From Paenalcaligenes faecalis (GTDB lineage: Bacteria; Pseudomonadota; Gammaproteobacteria; Burkholderiales; Burkholderiaceae_B): DNA of 64,000 nucleotides. Location of the stretch: assembly GCF_027557445.1 (NCBI RefSeq), contig NZ_CP106841.1, forward strand, positions 2,280,001 to 2,344,000, given 5' to 3'. The translations under genes and the position numbers were made by a program. The notes under the pieces were generated by a model, which saw only the letters and a program-made list of their open reading frames with translations, was not told the origin of the DNA and searched no databases. Shown here in pieces: positions 56,102 through 64,000 of the stretch. Position 1 is the first letter of the stretch, and each line of letters begins with the position of its first letter.

Positions 56102-57070
56102 CTATCGTGACAAAGCCTTACGTAAGGTAGCGGCTAATTCTTCGGCAGCAAACTTCACTACATAACCATCTGCACCAACGCGACGCACGTGCTCCTCGTT
56201 TGTCGAGCCTGACAATGAGGAGTGAATCACCACGGGCATAGCGCTAAAACGGGGGTCCTGCTTAATATTACGCGTTAAGGTAAAACCATCCATCTCTGGC
56301 ATTTCTAGGTCGGACAACATTAAACTGACTTTATCGTGAATTGTTTTGCCCTCTGCCTCTGCGGCGGCAGCCAACGCATTCAAACGATCCCACGCTTCTT
56401 TGCCTGATTTTACGATTTCGTAAGGGACATTCATGGCCTCTAGGGCTTGCTGCATTAATGTACGAGCGACGATGGAGTCATCCGCGGCAAGAATAATCGT
56501 CCCGGGTCGTAAATTGATACCAAAAGTCTGATCTACGGTTTTTAATTGGTCTTTGTGCTTAGCCTGCATTGGGGATATTTTTTGCAAAATAGCCTCTACA
56601 TCCAATACCTGTACTAATTTCGAGCCATCCGTATCGTCATCTAGTCGAGCAAGGCTGGTGACCATACTATCCGCCACATCACTGGCCTCTGCAGATATCA
56701 CCTGACTCCACTCTAAACGTACAATGTCTTCTACGGACTCTACTGCAAAAGCTTGTGTACTACGGGCATACTCAGTCACCACCATTAATGTGGGTTCTTT
56801 TTGTGGCTTATAACCTACGATAGCAGGTAAATCAAAAACGGGAATGACCTGTTCACGTAAGCGCACTACGCCCAGTGAATAGGGGGGTGCCCCTGCAATA
56901 GGTGTAATCGTAGGGATGGTCACGATCTCTCGGACTTTAAACACATTAATCCCAAACAGCTCTGACTGCCCCTGTATGCTGCCTGTTCCGAGGCGAAACA
57001 ATAGCAACTCAAACTTATTAGAGCCAGTCAAACTGGTGCGTTCGTCGATCTCATTTTGTACAGATGACAT
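56102..57070 (-). CDS. cheV: chemotaxis protein CheV
   Basis: 322 residues: an N-terminal CheW-like coupling domain (about 15-165; FRLGTGSIQGQSELFGINVFKVREIV, RLREQVIPVFDLP) and a C-terminal response-regulator receiver (about 190-320) whose phosphorylated Asp is in LMLSDLEMPEMDG. CheV links chemoreceptors to CheA and can be phosphorylated. No flagellar or receptor genes are nearby in this window. Confidence 0.9.
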   Translation of the reverse strand: MSSVQNEIDERTSLTGSNKFELLLFRLGTGSIQGQSELFGINVFKVREIVTIPTITPIAGAPPYSLGVVRLREQVIPVFDLPAIVGYKPQKEPTLMVVTEYARSTQAFAVESVEDIVRLEWSQVISAEASDVADSMVTSLARLDDDTDGSKLVQVLDVEAILQKISPMQAKHKDQLKTVDQTFGINLRPGTIILAADDSIVARTLMQQALEAMNVPYEIVKSGKEAWDRLNALAAAAEAEGKTIHDKVSLMLSDLEMPEMDGFTLTRNIKQDPRFSAMPVVIHSSLSGSTNEEHVRRVGADGYVVKFAAEELAATLRKALSR

Positions 57071-57165
57071 GGTGAACCTTTAACAAAAAAACACTCAATC
57101 ACAGACCTTAAATTGTAACTACTATTACATCATAAAGTACTGCTCTTATTAACTATACATGAAGG

Positions 57166-57654
57166 CTAATGCAGCCCACTCCACCTTTGTACCGAGGGTT
57201 CGGTTGAGGCCCACTTCCATTCCTCACCTCGCTTACAGATCGCAGCAAGATAGGGCATTGTCTGCTCTTTGTCTTCTACCGTAAACAGTATCTCGCGGCA
57301 AACAACAAGAGGGTTAATAATTTCACGTACTACCTGAAGTTGACCCTGCTCATTGCCTAGAGGAATTACACGTGTAATTTGCCATGATTGCGTCTCTCCG
57401 ATGGGTAGCTCGCCTGCTAAATGAGCCATCAGATTTTGTTGCTCATTAGTCCATTCTCTGAAGACGTATTTGATTGTGGCATCTGTAGCGGCTTGCATAG
57501 TGACACCCACTGCATAACCTACGACTGGATTAGCGGTAGCAGCACTACTTGCTACACCAGAAACGGCACCGACGGCACTGCCAATTGAAGACGTCGTACA
57601 CCCAGAGATAAGCCCTAAACAGCACAACAATAGACTAGCAGAAAGACGCCACAT
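57166..57654 (-). CDS. putative lipoprotein, second of a pair
   Basis: 162 residues from ATG 57654, overlapping the preceding stop (TAATG). Lipobox LISGC at residue 14-18, a Gly/Ala/Val-rich stretch, and a conserved-looking C-terminus ending WKWASTEPSVQRWSGLH. It is similar to its upstream neighbour in layout and in the ending (RWATAEPATSRWGSLQ), so the two arose by tandem duplication. Function unknown; the Gly-rich part may insert in the membrane. Confidence 0.7.
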   Translation of the reverse strand: MWRLSASLLLCCLGLISGCTTSSIGSAVGAVSGVASSAATANPVVGYAVGVTMQAATDATIKYVFREWTNEQQNLMAHLAGELPIGETQSWQITRVIPLGNEQGQLQVVREIINPLVVCREILFTVEDKEQTMPYLAAICKRGEEWKWASTEPSVQRWSGLH

Positions 57655-58202
57655 TATTGCAAAGACCCCCATCGAGATGTCGCGGGTTCTGCGGTGGCCC
57701 AACGCCAAACATCACCGTCCTGACAAATCATACTGACATAAAATTGGCGCTCAAGATCAGGGTCTACTGACTTTTTAGTAACGGCTGAAAAAACGATTTC
57801 TTTACAGCTTAACCCCATGCCACCAACCAGCCGACTGACGGTAACTTGACCATGACTATCGGGCTCTAAAGGTAGAGCATGGTCCACTTGCCAGTCAGCC
57901 ACCTCTCCCATTTGTAAGGAGCTTGCTGCATCTGCTATGGCGTCTTGCTCTTCTCCGCGCGTCCTACGTTGCGCATATTGTAGTCCCGCCTTAGCGGCAG
58001 CCTGCACCCCTAGCCCTATTCCTGTTGCGGCTGCCGCATTATCAGTAATTTGATTTGCTATGGCTACACCCGCCACACCAGCTGCTGCGCCTGTTCCTTC
58101 GCTAACCATAGAAGTGCAGCCTACCAATAACAATAGACTCAGCCCTAGCGCGCCCCACCCTGCACGTCGTCGTAGCTCTGCTTTGAATTTTGCTCTTAAC
58201 AT
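57654..58202 (-). CDS. putative lipoprotein, first of a pair
   Basis: 182 residues with a lipobox LLVGC near residue 29 and a Gly/Ala-rich stretch (GTGAAAGVAGVAIANQ). Shares W-R/K-WA-(T/S)-(A/T)-EP and -RW-(G/S) features with its downstream paralogue. Translationally coupled to it. The cellular role is not known. Confidence 0.7.
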   Translation of the reverse strand: MLRAKFKAELRRRAGWGALGLSLLLLVGCTSMVSEGTGAAAGVAGVAIANQITDNAAAATGIGLGVQAAAKAGLQYAQRRTRGEEQDAIADAASSLQMGEVADWQVDHALPLEPDSHGQVTVSRLVGGMGLSCKEIVFSAVTKKSVDPDLERQFYVSMICQDGDVWRWATAEPATSRWGSLQ

Positions 58203-58359
58203 CCGATCGGTCCAAAACTATTTTTATGATGCCGTTTAATCACACCAGTATAGTGGGCAAATACCAGACGTACCAATCCTCTATTTACTTATGAGTATTC
58301 AATCGTTCCACCATATCTTGGCCTATCTATAATAAATTAACCAAAATGAAGGATACGAT

Positions 58360-59400
58360 ATGACAAAGACTACGATTCAATTACCTACTCTTGATTTCAC
58401 CAAACTACATAACCCAGATACTCAGTCAGAGTTCTACCAACAGTTACGCTATATTGCCAAGGAAGTTGGCTTTTTTTACTTAGTTGGTCATGGAATTAAA
58501 AGACAAGATCGGCTTGATTTACTTGAAGCCATGAAAAAATTCTTTGCTTTACCCAAAGCAGAAAAAGAAAAAATCTCCATGAGTCAATCTCGCCATTTTC
58601 GAGGTTATACCGCTGTCACAGAGGAAAGTACGCGTAATAAACCGGACTATCGTGAACAGATCGATATTGGCGAAGAATTACCTGCCCTATCTCTGCGTCC
58701 AGAAGACCCCATCTGGTTAAATCTACAAGGCCCGAATCAATGGCCTGATGCGGTGCCAGAGCTCAAAGAGTTAGCCTTACGTTGGCAAAGCCAATCACGC
58801 GCCATTATTGAGCAGCTATTACGCGCATTTCTGGTTGCCTTAGATGTACCTACGACTAGCCTAGATCCTATTTTGACAGGCGCTCCCCAGCATTTACTTA
58901 AACTTATTCATTATCCGGCCCGTAACGATCAACCTGATAGTGAGCAAGGAGTTGGCGCCCATAAAGACACGGGTTTACTAACCTTTTTATGGCAGGATGA
59001 TAATGGCGGCCTACAAGTTGAAACTGATTCAGGTTGGATAGACATCACACCCATTGAGGATGCTTTTGTCATTAACATAGGCGAGGTGCTGGAGCTAGCC
59101 ACAAATGGTTATCTGCGGGCGAATGTTCATCAAGTGCTACGGCCAAAAAATGGCTTATCACGCTATTCGATTGCTTATTTCATCACCCCGAATGTAGAGG
59201 CTAAAGAGGTTCCCTTATTGCCACTGCCTCTAGAGCTACAACAACAAGCCTTAGGCCCAGCTAGTGATCCTTTAAATCCACTTTTTCATAATTTAGGGAA
59301 AAATGCGATGAAAGGTCGATTACGTTCTCATTTAGCGGTAACGCAGCGATTTTATCCAGAGCAATATCAACAAATAGTAGAAAATAATAATATTAGTTGA
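58360..59400 (+). CDS. 2-oxoglutarate/Fe(II)-dependent oxygenase, isopenicillin N synthase family
   Basis: 346 residues. N-terminal non-haem dioxygenase domain (VGFFYLVGHGIKRQDRLDLLEAMKKFFALP) and the catalytic jelly-roll with iron ligands HxD in VGAHKDTGLLTFLWQ and distal His in RANVHQVL, plus Arg for oxoglutarate in SRYSIAYF. Substrate unknown. It converges on the metI gene through a shared terminator. Confidence 0.88.
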   Translation: MTKTTIQLPTLDFTKLHNPDTQSEFYQQLRYIAKEVGFFYLVGHGIKRQDRLDLLEAMKKFFALPKAEKEKISMSQSRHFRGYTAVTEESTRNKPDYREQIDIGEELPALSLRPEDPIWLNLQGPNQWPDAVPELKELALRWQSQSRAIIEQLLRAFLVALDVPTTSLDPILTGAPQHLLKLIHYPARNDQPDSEQGVGAHKDTGLLTFLWQDDNGGLQVETDSGWIDITPIEDAFVINIGEVLELATNGYLRANVHQVLRPKNGLSRYSIAYFITPNVEAKEVPLLPLPLELQQQALGPASDPLNPLFHNLGKNAMKGRLRSHLAVTQRFYPEQYQQIVENNNIS

Positions 59401-59402
59401 AT

Positions 59403-59437
59403 AAAAAAAGGATAAGAATTAATTCTTATCCTTTTTT
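59403..59437. terminator. bidirectional terminator
   Basis: A palindrome of GGATAAGAATT and its complement flanked by A and T runs, between the convergent oxygenase and methionine importer genes. Confidence 0.85.
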
Positions 59438-59455
59438 ACTTATGTTTACTTATTT

Positions 59456-60142
59456 TTACTTATCTTTAATTAAACGATGGTTTACTGATTTCGATAAACG
59501 ATCACCTAAAAACTGAATGCTTTGCACCATTACAACTAAGATAAGAATCACTAGCAGCATGACTTCAGGCATAAAGCGCTGATAGCCAAACCGAATACCT
59601 AAATCGCCTAATCCGCCTCCACCCACCACACCTGCCATGGTGGAATAACCAATTAAGCTCACGATGGTTACGGTTAAACCAGCAATAATTCCCGGTAAGG
59701 CTTCGGGCACGAGCACTTTATACATAATTTGCCAAGGGCTGCCACCCATTGATAGCGCGGCATCAACCAGGCTTTTATCAACCTCTCTCACGGCTGCTTC
59801 AACTAAACGTGCAAATAGCGGCGTAATGGCAATAGTTAAAGGCACAATCGCAGCCGTAGTACCCACAGTAGTGCCAACAATCCACCGAGTTAACGGAATG
59901 ATAGACACCATGAGGATAATAAAAGGAGTAGATCGCACTAAATTAACCACTAATCCTAAGCCTTTATGCAATGAAGGATTATCTAAAATATGTCGCCGAT
60001 CGGTGACTACCAATAGTATTCCTAATGGCAGCCCTAACACCACAGCAAGTAAGGCCGACACCAGAACCATATGCAGCGTTTGCTGCAACGACACAAATAC
60101 AATAGAGACTAAAGCGGGCGAAATCCATGCATCAAGCCACAT
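59456..60142 (-). CDS. metI: methionine ABC transporter permease
   Basis: 228 residues, about five helices with the permease-ATPase contact EAA loop: DAALSMGGSPWQIMYKVLVPEALPGIIAGL. Inner membrane channel of the MetNIQ D/L-methionine importer. It overlaps metN by 11 bp. Confidence 0.92.
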   Translation of the reverse strand: MWLDAWISPALVSIVFVSLQQTLHMVLVSALLAVVLGLPLGILLVVTDRRHILDNPSLHKGLGLVVNLVRSTPFIILMVSIIPLTRWIVGTTVGTTAAIVPLTIAITPLFARLVEAAVREVDKSLVDAALSMGGSPWQIMYKVLVPEALPGIIAGLTVTIVSLIGYSTMAGVVGGGGLGDLGIRFGYQRFMPEVMLLVILILVVMVQSIQFLGDRLSKSVNHRLIKDK

Positions 60143-61175
60143 AGCCTATTACCTCCGCATGCAGTTCCTGAGCCGATAGCCAGTTTAAAATAGGGACTAA
60201 TTTCGCTTGCGCCTCAGGCAAACTGAGAGTCAATACGGATAAGGAGTCACTACCTATATAGTCCACCCGACCATGCAGTACCTGAGCGCTTACAGCAAAC
60301 TGCTGCTGTAATAACGCAATAACGGGAAACTGAATCGTCTGCTGCGTCTGTATCACACGTATCACGGGGTAACTGCTTGATTGCGGCTTATATCGCAATT
60401 TTTGTGCTAAAGGGGCGGGTAATTCATGGGCCATTGTTGCTCCAATAAAACGTTTTGTTGTTTCTGTTTTCGGAAAGGCAAATACCTCATAGGTAGAACC
60501 TATCTCTACTATCTGTCCCTTTTCCAATACTGCAACCTGCGTTGCAATGTCTCGAACGACCTGCATTTCATGACTGATAATGAGAATCGTAATGCCCAGA
60601 CGCTGATTCAGATCACTCAGTAAAGACAGAATCTGCTCGGTTGCCTCTGGATCTAGGGCGGATGTGGGCTCATCACACAATAAAATGCTCGGCTGTAAAG
60701 CCAAAGCTCGTGCAATCCCGATGCGCTGTTTTTGACCTCCGGACAGTTCAGAGGGATAAGCATCTGCTTTATGCGTCAAACCAACCAACGCTAATAACTC
60801 GGACACACGTGGGCGAATAAGCTCTTTAGACTCACCAGACAGCTCCAGTGGCAGAGCCACATTTTGTGCAACGGTTCGTGAAGAGAGCAAATTAAAATGT
60901 TGAAAAACCATCCCTATACCTCGACGCGCTTTGCGTAAGGCTCGACCCGTCAACTGCGCAATATCCACACCTTGAATATAAATATGCCCAGAGGACGGTT
61001 TTTCTAATCCATTTAAACAGCGCACTAAGGTGCTTTTTCCGGCTCCAGATCGTCCAATAATTCCGCAAATTTCACCGGCATTAACCGTCATAGATATCTG
61101 ATCTAAAACCGGCTCATCCATAACATAGTGCTTACTTAACCCTTTTATCTGGATTAAGGCAGGCTGCTGACTCAT
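60132..61175 (-). CDS. metN: methionine ABC transporter ATP-binding protein
   Basis: 347 residues from ATG 61175. ABC ATPase with Walker A GIIGRSGAGKSTLVRCLNG, signature LSGGQKQRIGIARALALQP, Walker B ILLCDEPTSALDP, and a C-terminal NIL/C2 regulatory domain (about 265-347) that senses methionine in the E. coli protein. Two bp after metQ. Confidence 0.93.
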   Translation of the reverse strand: MSQQPALIQIKGLSKHYVMDEPVLDQISMTVNAGEICGIIGRSGAGKSTLVRCLNGLEKPSSGHIYIQGVDIAQLTGRALRKARRGIGMVFQHFNLLSSRTVAQNVALPLELSGESKELIRPRVSELLALVGLTHKADAYPSELSGGQKQRIGIARALALQPSILLCDEPTSALDPEATEQILSLLSDLNQRLGITILIISHEMQVVRDIATQVAVLEKGQIVEIGSTYEVFAFPKTETTKRFIGATMAHELPAPLAQKLRYKPQSSSYPVIRVIQTQQTIQFPVIALLQQQFAVSAQVLHGRVDYIGSDSLSVLTLSLPEAQAKLVPILNWLSAQELHAEVIGYVA

Positions 61176-61177
61176 TA

Positions 61178-61966
61178 TTACCACCCTGCAATCACATTAC
61201 CGTCAAAGGTATCAGTTAAAAACTGCTTAACCTCTGGCGAACGATAGCTCTCAACTAATGTATGTACCCACGGCTCATGTTGCCGATCCTCATGCACACC
61301 AATTAAGCAAAAATAATCAGACAGTTCATCTTCAACTAAGAGACCATCACGACTAGGCAATAAATTCGCATTTAAGGCAATATAGGAATTGATTACTGAT
61401 AAATCCACATCTGCTAATGAGCGTGGCAATTGGGCTGGATCTAAGGAAAGAATCTTTACCCCTTTTGGGTTTTTTAAGATGTCTAACTCGGTCGCCTCAA
61501 AGCCTAAGCCTTCTTTTAAGGTAATAAATCCGGCTTGCTCCAGAATTTTTAAAGTTCGCCCTGCATTGGAGGGGTCATTCGGAATCGAGATCAATGCCCC
61601 ATTGGGTACATCACTCAAGTCGTTATATTTATGTGAATAAATAGCCGATGGGAGCAATACCGTACGAGCGGCAGAGACCACTCGCACACCTCTGTCTTTA
61701 ATATGTTGATTTAAGTAAGGCGTATGCTGAAAGGCATTTGCATCAATGTCACCATTACTGGTCGCCTCATTGATAAGAACCCCATCTGAAAATTCCACTA
61801 ACTGTATATCCAGCCCTTTGGTTTTAGCTACCTCAGCCACTACCTCGGCGATTTGGGCATGGGGCCCGGACGTAACCCCAAGACGAATAAGCGGCTGTGC
61901 TATCGCACTCATACAAGCACAAAAGCCAATTATCGTAATTGTTGATTTTAGTAATGATAAGCGCAT
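61178..61966 (-). CDS. metQ: methionine ABC transporter substrate-binding protein
   Basis: 262 residues from ATG 61966, with GAGAGG as ribosome binding site. NlpA/MetQ family: a signal sequence (LLKSTITIIGFCACMSAIAQ), then LGVTSGPHAQIAEVVAEVAK and ANAFQHTPYLNQHIKDRG, both diagnostic. The classical lipobox is not clear, so it may be soluble or weakly lipidated. No SAM riboswitch was found upstream; transcription is divergent from the terC leader. Confidence 0.9.
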   Translation of the reverse strand: MRLSLLKSTITIIGFCACMSAIAQPLIRLGVTSGPHAQIAEVVAEVAKTKGLDIQLVEFSDGVLINEATSNGDIDANAFQHTPYLNQHIKDRGVRVVSAARTVLLPSAIYSHKYNDLSDVPNGALISIPNDPSNAGRTLKILEQAGFITLKEGLGFEATELDILKNPKGVKILSLDPAQLPRSLADVDLSVINSYIALNANLLPSRDGLLVEDELSDYFCLIGVHEDRQHEPWVHTLVESYRSPEVKQFLTDTFDGNVIAGW

Positions 61967-62073
61967 GGCAACCTCTCTATTGTTTGTATGAAAATTGATG
62001 GTAGCTGCTACACGTCGATTCACTAAGGAACAATTTTTCATTTATTTATTTAGGTATAAGCTCATAGCTACGC

Positions 62074-62079
62074 TATAAT
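62074..62079 (+). promoter_or_regulatory. predicted -10 element of the terC leader
   Basis: TATAAT at 62074-62079 puts the start point near 62086, immediately before the riboswitch. The -35 region is weak. Confidence 0.5.
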
Positions 62080-62088
62080 TCCTTCTAT

Positions 62089-62221
62089 CAAGGGGAGTAG
62101 CTTAACTTTTCCGACGCATCGTCATCACGGCTGTACGTTTATACGTCTCCCGGTGCGCGGGTAACGAACTACACAGTTAAATGTGGCCTCAACCCACATC
62201 GTTACAAGCAAGACCTTGCCA
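62089..62221 (+). promoter_or_regulatory. yybP-ykoY (Mn2+) riboswitch
   Basis: The leader shows the conserved aptamer segments: AAGGGGAGTAGC at the start, then the CATCGTCATCACGG arm and CTCCCGGTGC, closing with GCAAGACCTTG; CAAGG (62089) can pair with CCTTG (62214). In other bacteria this element senses manganese and controls TerC/Alx and MntP exporters, and a TerC gene follows here. A downstream hairpin and T run supply the transcriptional switch. Confidence 0.82.
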
Positions 62222-62256
62222 TTCAAAGGGCAAGATGCGCGTACTCCAAATGAAAC

Positions 62257-62288
62257 GGCCTGTCCTTTGTGGAATCAGGCCTTTTTTT
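62257..62288 (+). terminator. riboswitch-controlled intrinsic terminator
   Basis: GGCCTG (62257-62262) pairs with CAGGCC (62276-62281) followed by seven T. The CTTGCC/GGCAAG pair just upstream (62215-62234) can compete with the aptamer closing helix, a plausible antiterminator. Confidence 0.75.
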
Positions 62289-62303
62289 ATTGTCGGAGTT
62301 TTT

Positions 62304-63020
62304 ATGTTGGAATTTTTTCAAACACTCAGCTGGGCTGCTGTCTTTCAGATCATCATGATCGACATTTTGCTCGGGGGCGATAATGCAGTTGTTATTGCAC
62401 TCGCTTGTCGTAATTTGCCTGAAAAACAACGTCTACAAGGCGTCCTTTGGGGGACAGCAGGGGCCATCATTCTACGTGTTATTTTGATTGCTTTTGCCTT
62501 AACTCTCTTAACTATCCCGTATTTAAAAATCATAGGTGCCTTATTATTGGCATGGGTAGCGATTCGTCTACTCGTTCCAGAGGATGAAAGTCACGGCAAT
62601 ATTACCAGCAGTGTTTCTGTGTGGGCGGCTGTAAAGACCATCATTATTGCCGACTTTGTTATGAGTTTAGATAACGTCATCGCCATTGCGGGGGCAGCAC
62701 AATTAGCCAGCCCTGACCATCAATTAGGTCTGGTCATCTTTGGCTTAGTCATCAGTATTCCCATCATTGTTTGGGGCAGCACCCTAATCCTAAAACTCAT
62801 AGACCGCTTCCCCTCGATCGTCACCTTAGGCGCAGGCTTATTAGGATGGATCGCTGGTGGTCTATTGGTAACTGATATTGCTTATATTGAGCGTTTTGGC
62901 GAGCCTAGCAACACCGTTCACTACGGTGCGCAGATTGCTGGCGCCGTTGTGATTATTCTTCTAGGTAAGCTCTTGGCTAGCCGAAAAAGTAAAAAACAAC
63001 CCCCTACCCCTGCCGCCTAA
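62304..63020 (+). CDS. TerC-family membrane protein
   Basis: 238 residues from ATG 62304 with GGAG at 62295-62298; frames starting further up run into the riboswitch. About seven helices with the TerC signatures DILLGGDNAVVIALACRNLP and IIIADFVMSLDNVIAIAGAA, whose acidic residues resemble metal ligands. TerC/Alx-like proteins export or buffer manganese, in agreement with the leader riboswitch. Confidence 0.9.
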   Translation: MLEFFQTLSWAAVFQIIMIDILLGGDNAVVIALACRNLPEKQRLQGVLWGTAGAIILRVILIAFALTLLTIPYLKIIGALLLAWVAIRLLVPEDESHGNITSSVSVWAAVKTIIIADFVMSLDNVIAIAGAAQLASPDHQLGLVIFGLVISIPIIVWGSTLILKLIDRFPSIVTLGAGLLGWIAGGLLVTDIAYIERFGEPSNTVHYGAQIAGAVVIILLGKLLASRKSKKQPPTPAA

Positions 63021-63046
63021 CGGGTAGACAATGCCCCTTAACTCAA

Positions 63047-63070
63047 ACCCTGCCTCGGCAGGGTTTTTTT
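63047..63070 (+). terminator. Rho-independent terminator of terC
   Basis: ACCCTGCC-tc-GGCAGGGT with a T run. Confidence 0.9.
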
Positions 63071-63171
63071 GTACAGAACCTAAAAAAGCAGTTAGCTCTT
63101 GTCTTTATAGCTCTGCCCTTGCTGCGTCAGTCTATAGCGCTGTAATCGACTCGTTTTCTTTTCAGGTATGA

Positions 63172-64000
63172 TTACCCTCTCCATCTCTTAAATGCGCTTT
63201 CATCTAAATCAGCGGGGACATACCAGGTTTTTTTAACGGGGTCCCAGCGCGCACCGAGTGATTTGGCTTGATCTTTATCCGCAAAAGGAACACGTAAATC
63301 AATACGACCATCCGCATAACTATTTTGAGAGGCGGAGGATGAGGCATACGCCACGGACGCACGTTGAGGCGCAACAAACGACCCCGCATTAGCGGGTACG
63401 GGTTTAACCAAATAAGGTTGCTGCTGCAGTTGTTGCAAGCGTTCTAAAGCGGGGGCTTTGACTTGCTCTAACTGTAATTCAGCTAAATAGTCACTCACTT
63501 TATGACTATCCTGAGGCACAAATAAGCTGAGTCGTTTTTGAGTCCGTGTGATACCTACATAAAATAAATTATGCTCTATTTGCCCACTGTTTTTAGCAGA
63601 GGGGAACTCCCCTTGTTCCAATAATGGCATCAGTACATGCTCATATTCCTTGCCTTTTGCTTGGGCAACCGTACACACCACCAGGGCTTGCGCAGCCTGT
63701 GCACCAGCCTCATCGGTTTGAGCACACCATGTATAAAAATCACGTAAGCTTAACTGCAGGTCAGCCGCAACCTGTATAAATCCAGCAATGGACTTCTGAA
63801 TCACGGTGGCTTGATGATCAAACACATAAATACGCTTTGCCACATTGAGCATATCCAATTGCTCACACAGCTGCGTTAGGACCTCGGCGGCACGCGTATT
63901 TTCATCGACTTGCTCTAAAAAATGCAGCGCTTCGCTTATGCGCCAGCGCCCTTGCGCTGAACCCGTGCGCTGTATCTGACCTTGATAAAAAGTAGAGAGT
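63172..64000 (-). CDS. UvrD/Rep-like helicase, C-terminal part, with DUF5710 tail
   Basis: The start lies beyond 64000; 276 codons are visible and open to the window edge. The SF1 helicase motifs V and VI are VVCTVAQAKGKEYEHVLMP and NLFYVGITRTQKRLSLF, and a DUF5710-type segment ends the protein: RIDLRVPFADKDQAKSLGARW with KTWYVPADLD. UvrD-like enzymes unwind DNA 3' to 5' in repair; the tail is an unusual addition found in some mobile-element helicases and primases. Confidence 0.8.
   Translation of the reverse strand, partial: LSTFYQGQIQRTGSAQGRWRISEALHFLEQVDENTRAAEVLTQLCEQLDMLNVAKRIYVFDHQATVIQKSIAGFIQVAADLQLSLRDFYTWCAQTDEAGAQAAQALVVCTVAQAKGKEYEHVLMPLLEQGEFPSAKNSGQIEHNLFYVGITRTQKRLSLFVPQDSHKVSDYLAELQLEQVKAPALERLQQLQQQPYLVKPVPANAGSFVAPQRASVAYASSSASQNSYADGRIDLRVPFADKDQAKSLGARWDPVKKTWYVPADLDESAFKRWRG

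Noticed and set aside
61967-62073. SAM riboswitch in front of metQ
   Set aside because: No SAM-I, SAM-II or SAM/SAH conserved core could be recognised; the only riboswitch-like element belongs to terC on the other strand.

Overview
The window is a stretch of betaproteobacterial chromosome. The gene orders gbsR-cydABXDC, kdsD-kdsC-lptCAB-hpf-ptsN-hprK-rapZ, yraN-diaA-dolP beside rsmI, and hemA-prfA-prmC-grxD-ubiX are typical of Burkholderiales. The AT-leaning composition suggests a low-GC member of Alcaligenaceae (Paenalcaligenes or Oligella-like). That genus guess is an inference; no 16S gene is present.

Layout. 1-34147 is ordinary core genome: the end of a PhoR-type sensor kinase, threonine deaminase, a giant FAD/Fe-S oxidoreductase, an MdfA-like efflux pump, apt, a complete cytochrome bd operon that includes a 40-residue CydX, KDO and LPS-transport genes, PTS-Ntr regulation genes, argB, and the hemA-prfA-prmC-grxD-ubiX run. 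54804-64000 is again mostly core: a diguanylate cyclase, CheV, two paired lipoproteins, a 2-oxoglutarate oxygenase, a methionine ABC importer, a TerC-family protein behind a yybP-ykoY (manganese) riboswitch, and a truncated helicase with a DUF5710 tail.

Between them lies an accessory region stacked on tRNA-Phe(GAA) (34148-34223). The 3' end of the tRNA and its terminator occur three times (34176, 51841, 54144), bounding two tandem elements. The first (about 17.7 kb) carries an AlpA-like regulator, a winged-helix Rep-like protein beside inverted DnaA-box-like sequences, a 21-residue membrane peptide gene, a type I restriction system (hsdM-hsdS-two AlbA/Schlafen-type ATPases-hsdR-M48-like peptidase), a serine resolvase, a cassette of HTH regulator + nucleotidyltransferase + PP2C-type phosphatase, an orphan IS3 orfA and a tyrosine integrase. 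The second (about 2.3 kb) carries only hipBA, in DNA that looks more GC-rich, with no integrase of its own. Just outside the third repeat are decayed pieces of a third, related island (fragments of one ATPase gene and of the resolvase). The tRNA-Phe locus has therefore been used repeatedly.

The most interesting content is the HTH-nucleotidyltransferase-PP2C cassette (47401-49643), a candidate toxin-antitoxin or anti-phage module. Its phosphatase gene is broken by what looks like a 5-bp tandem duplication (CCATA twice, 47721-47730); removing one copy restores a single 235-codon reading frame. An interrupted palindrome in front of the cassette and a repeated 12-mer array in front of hsdM are candidate operators.
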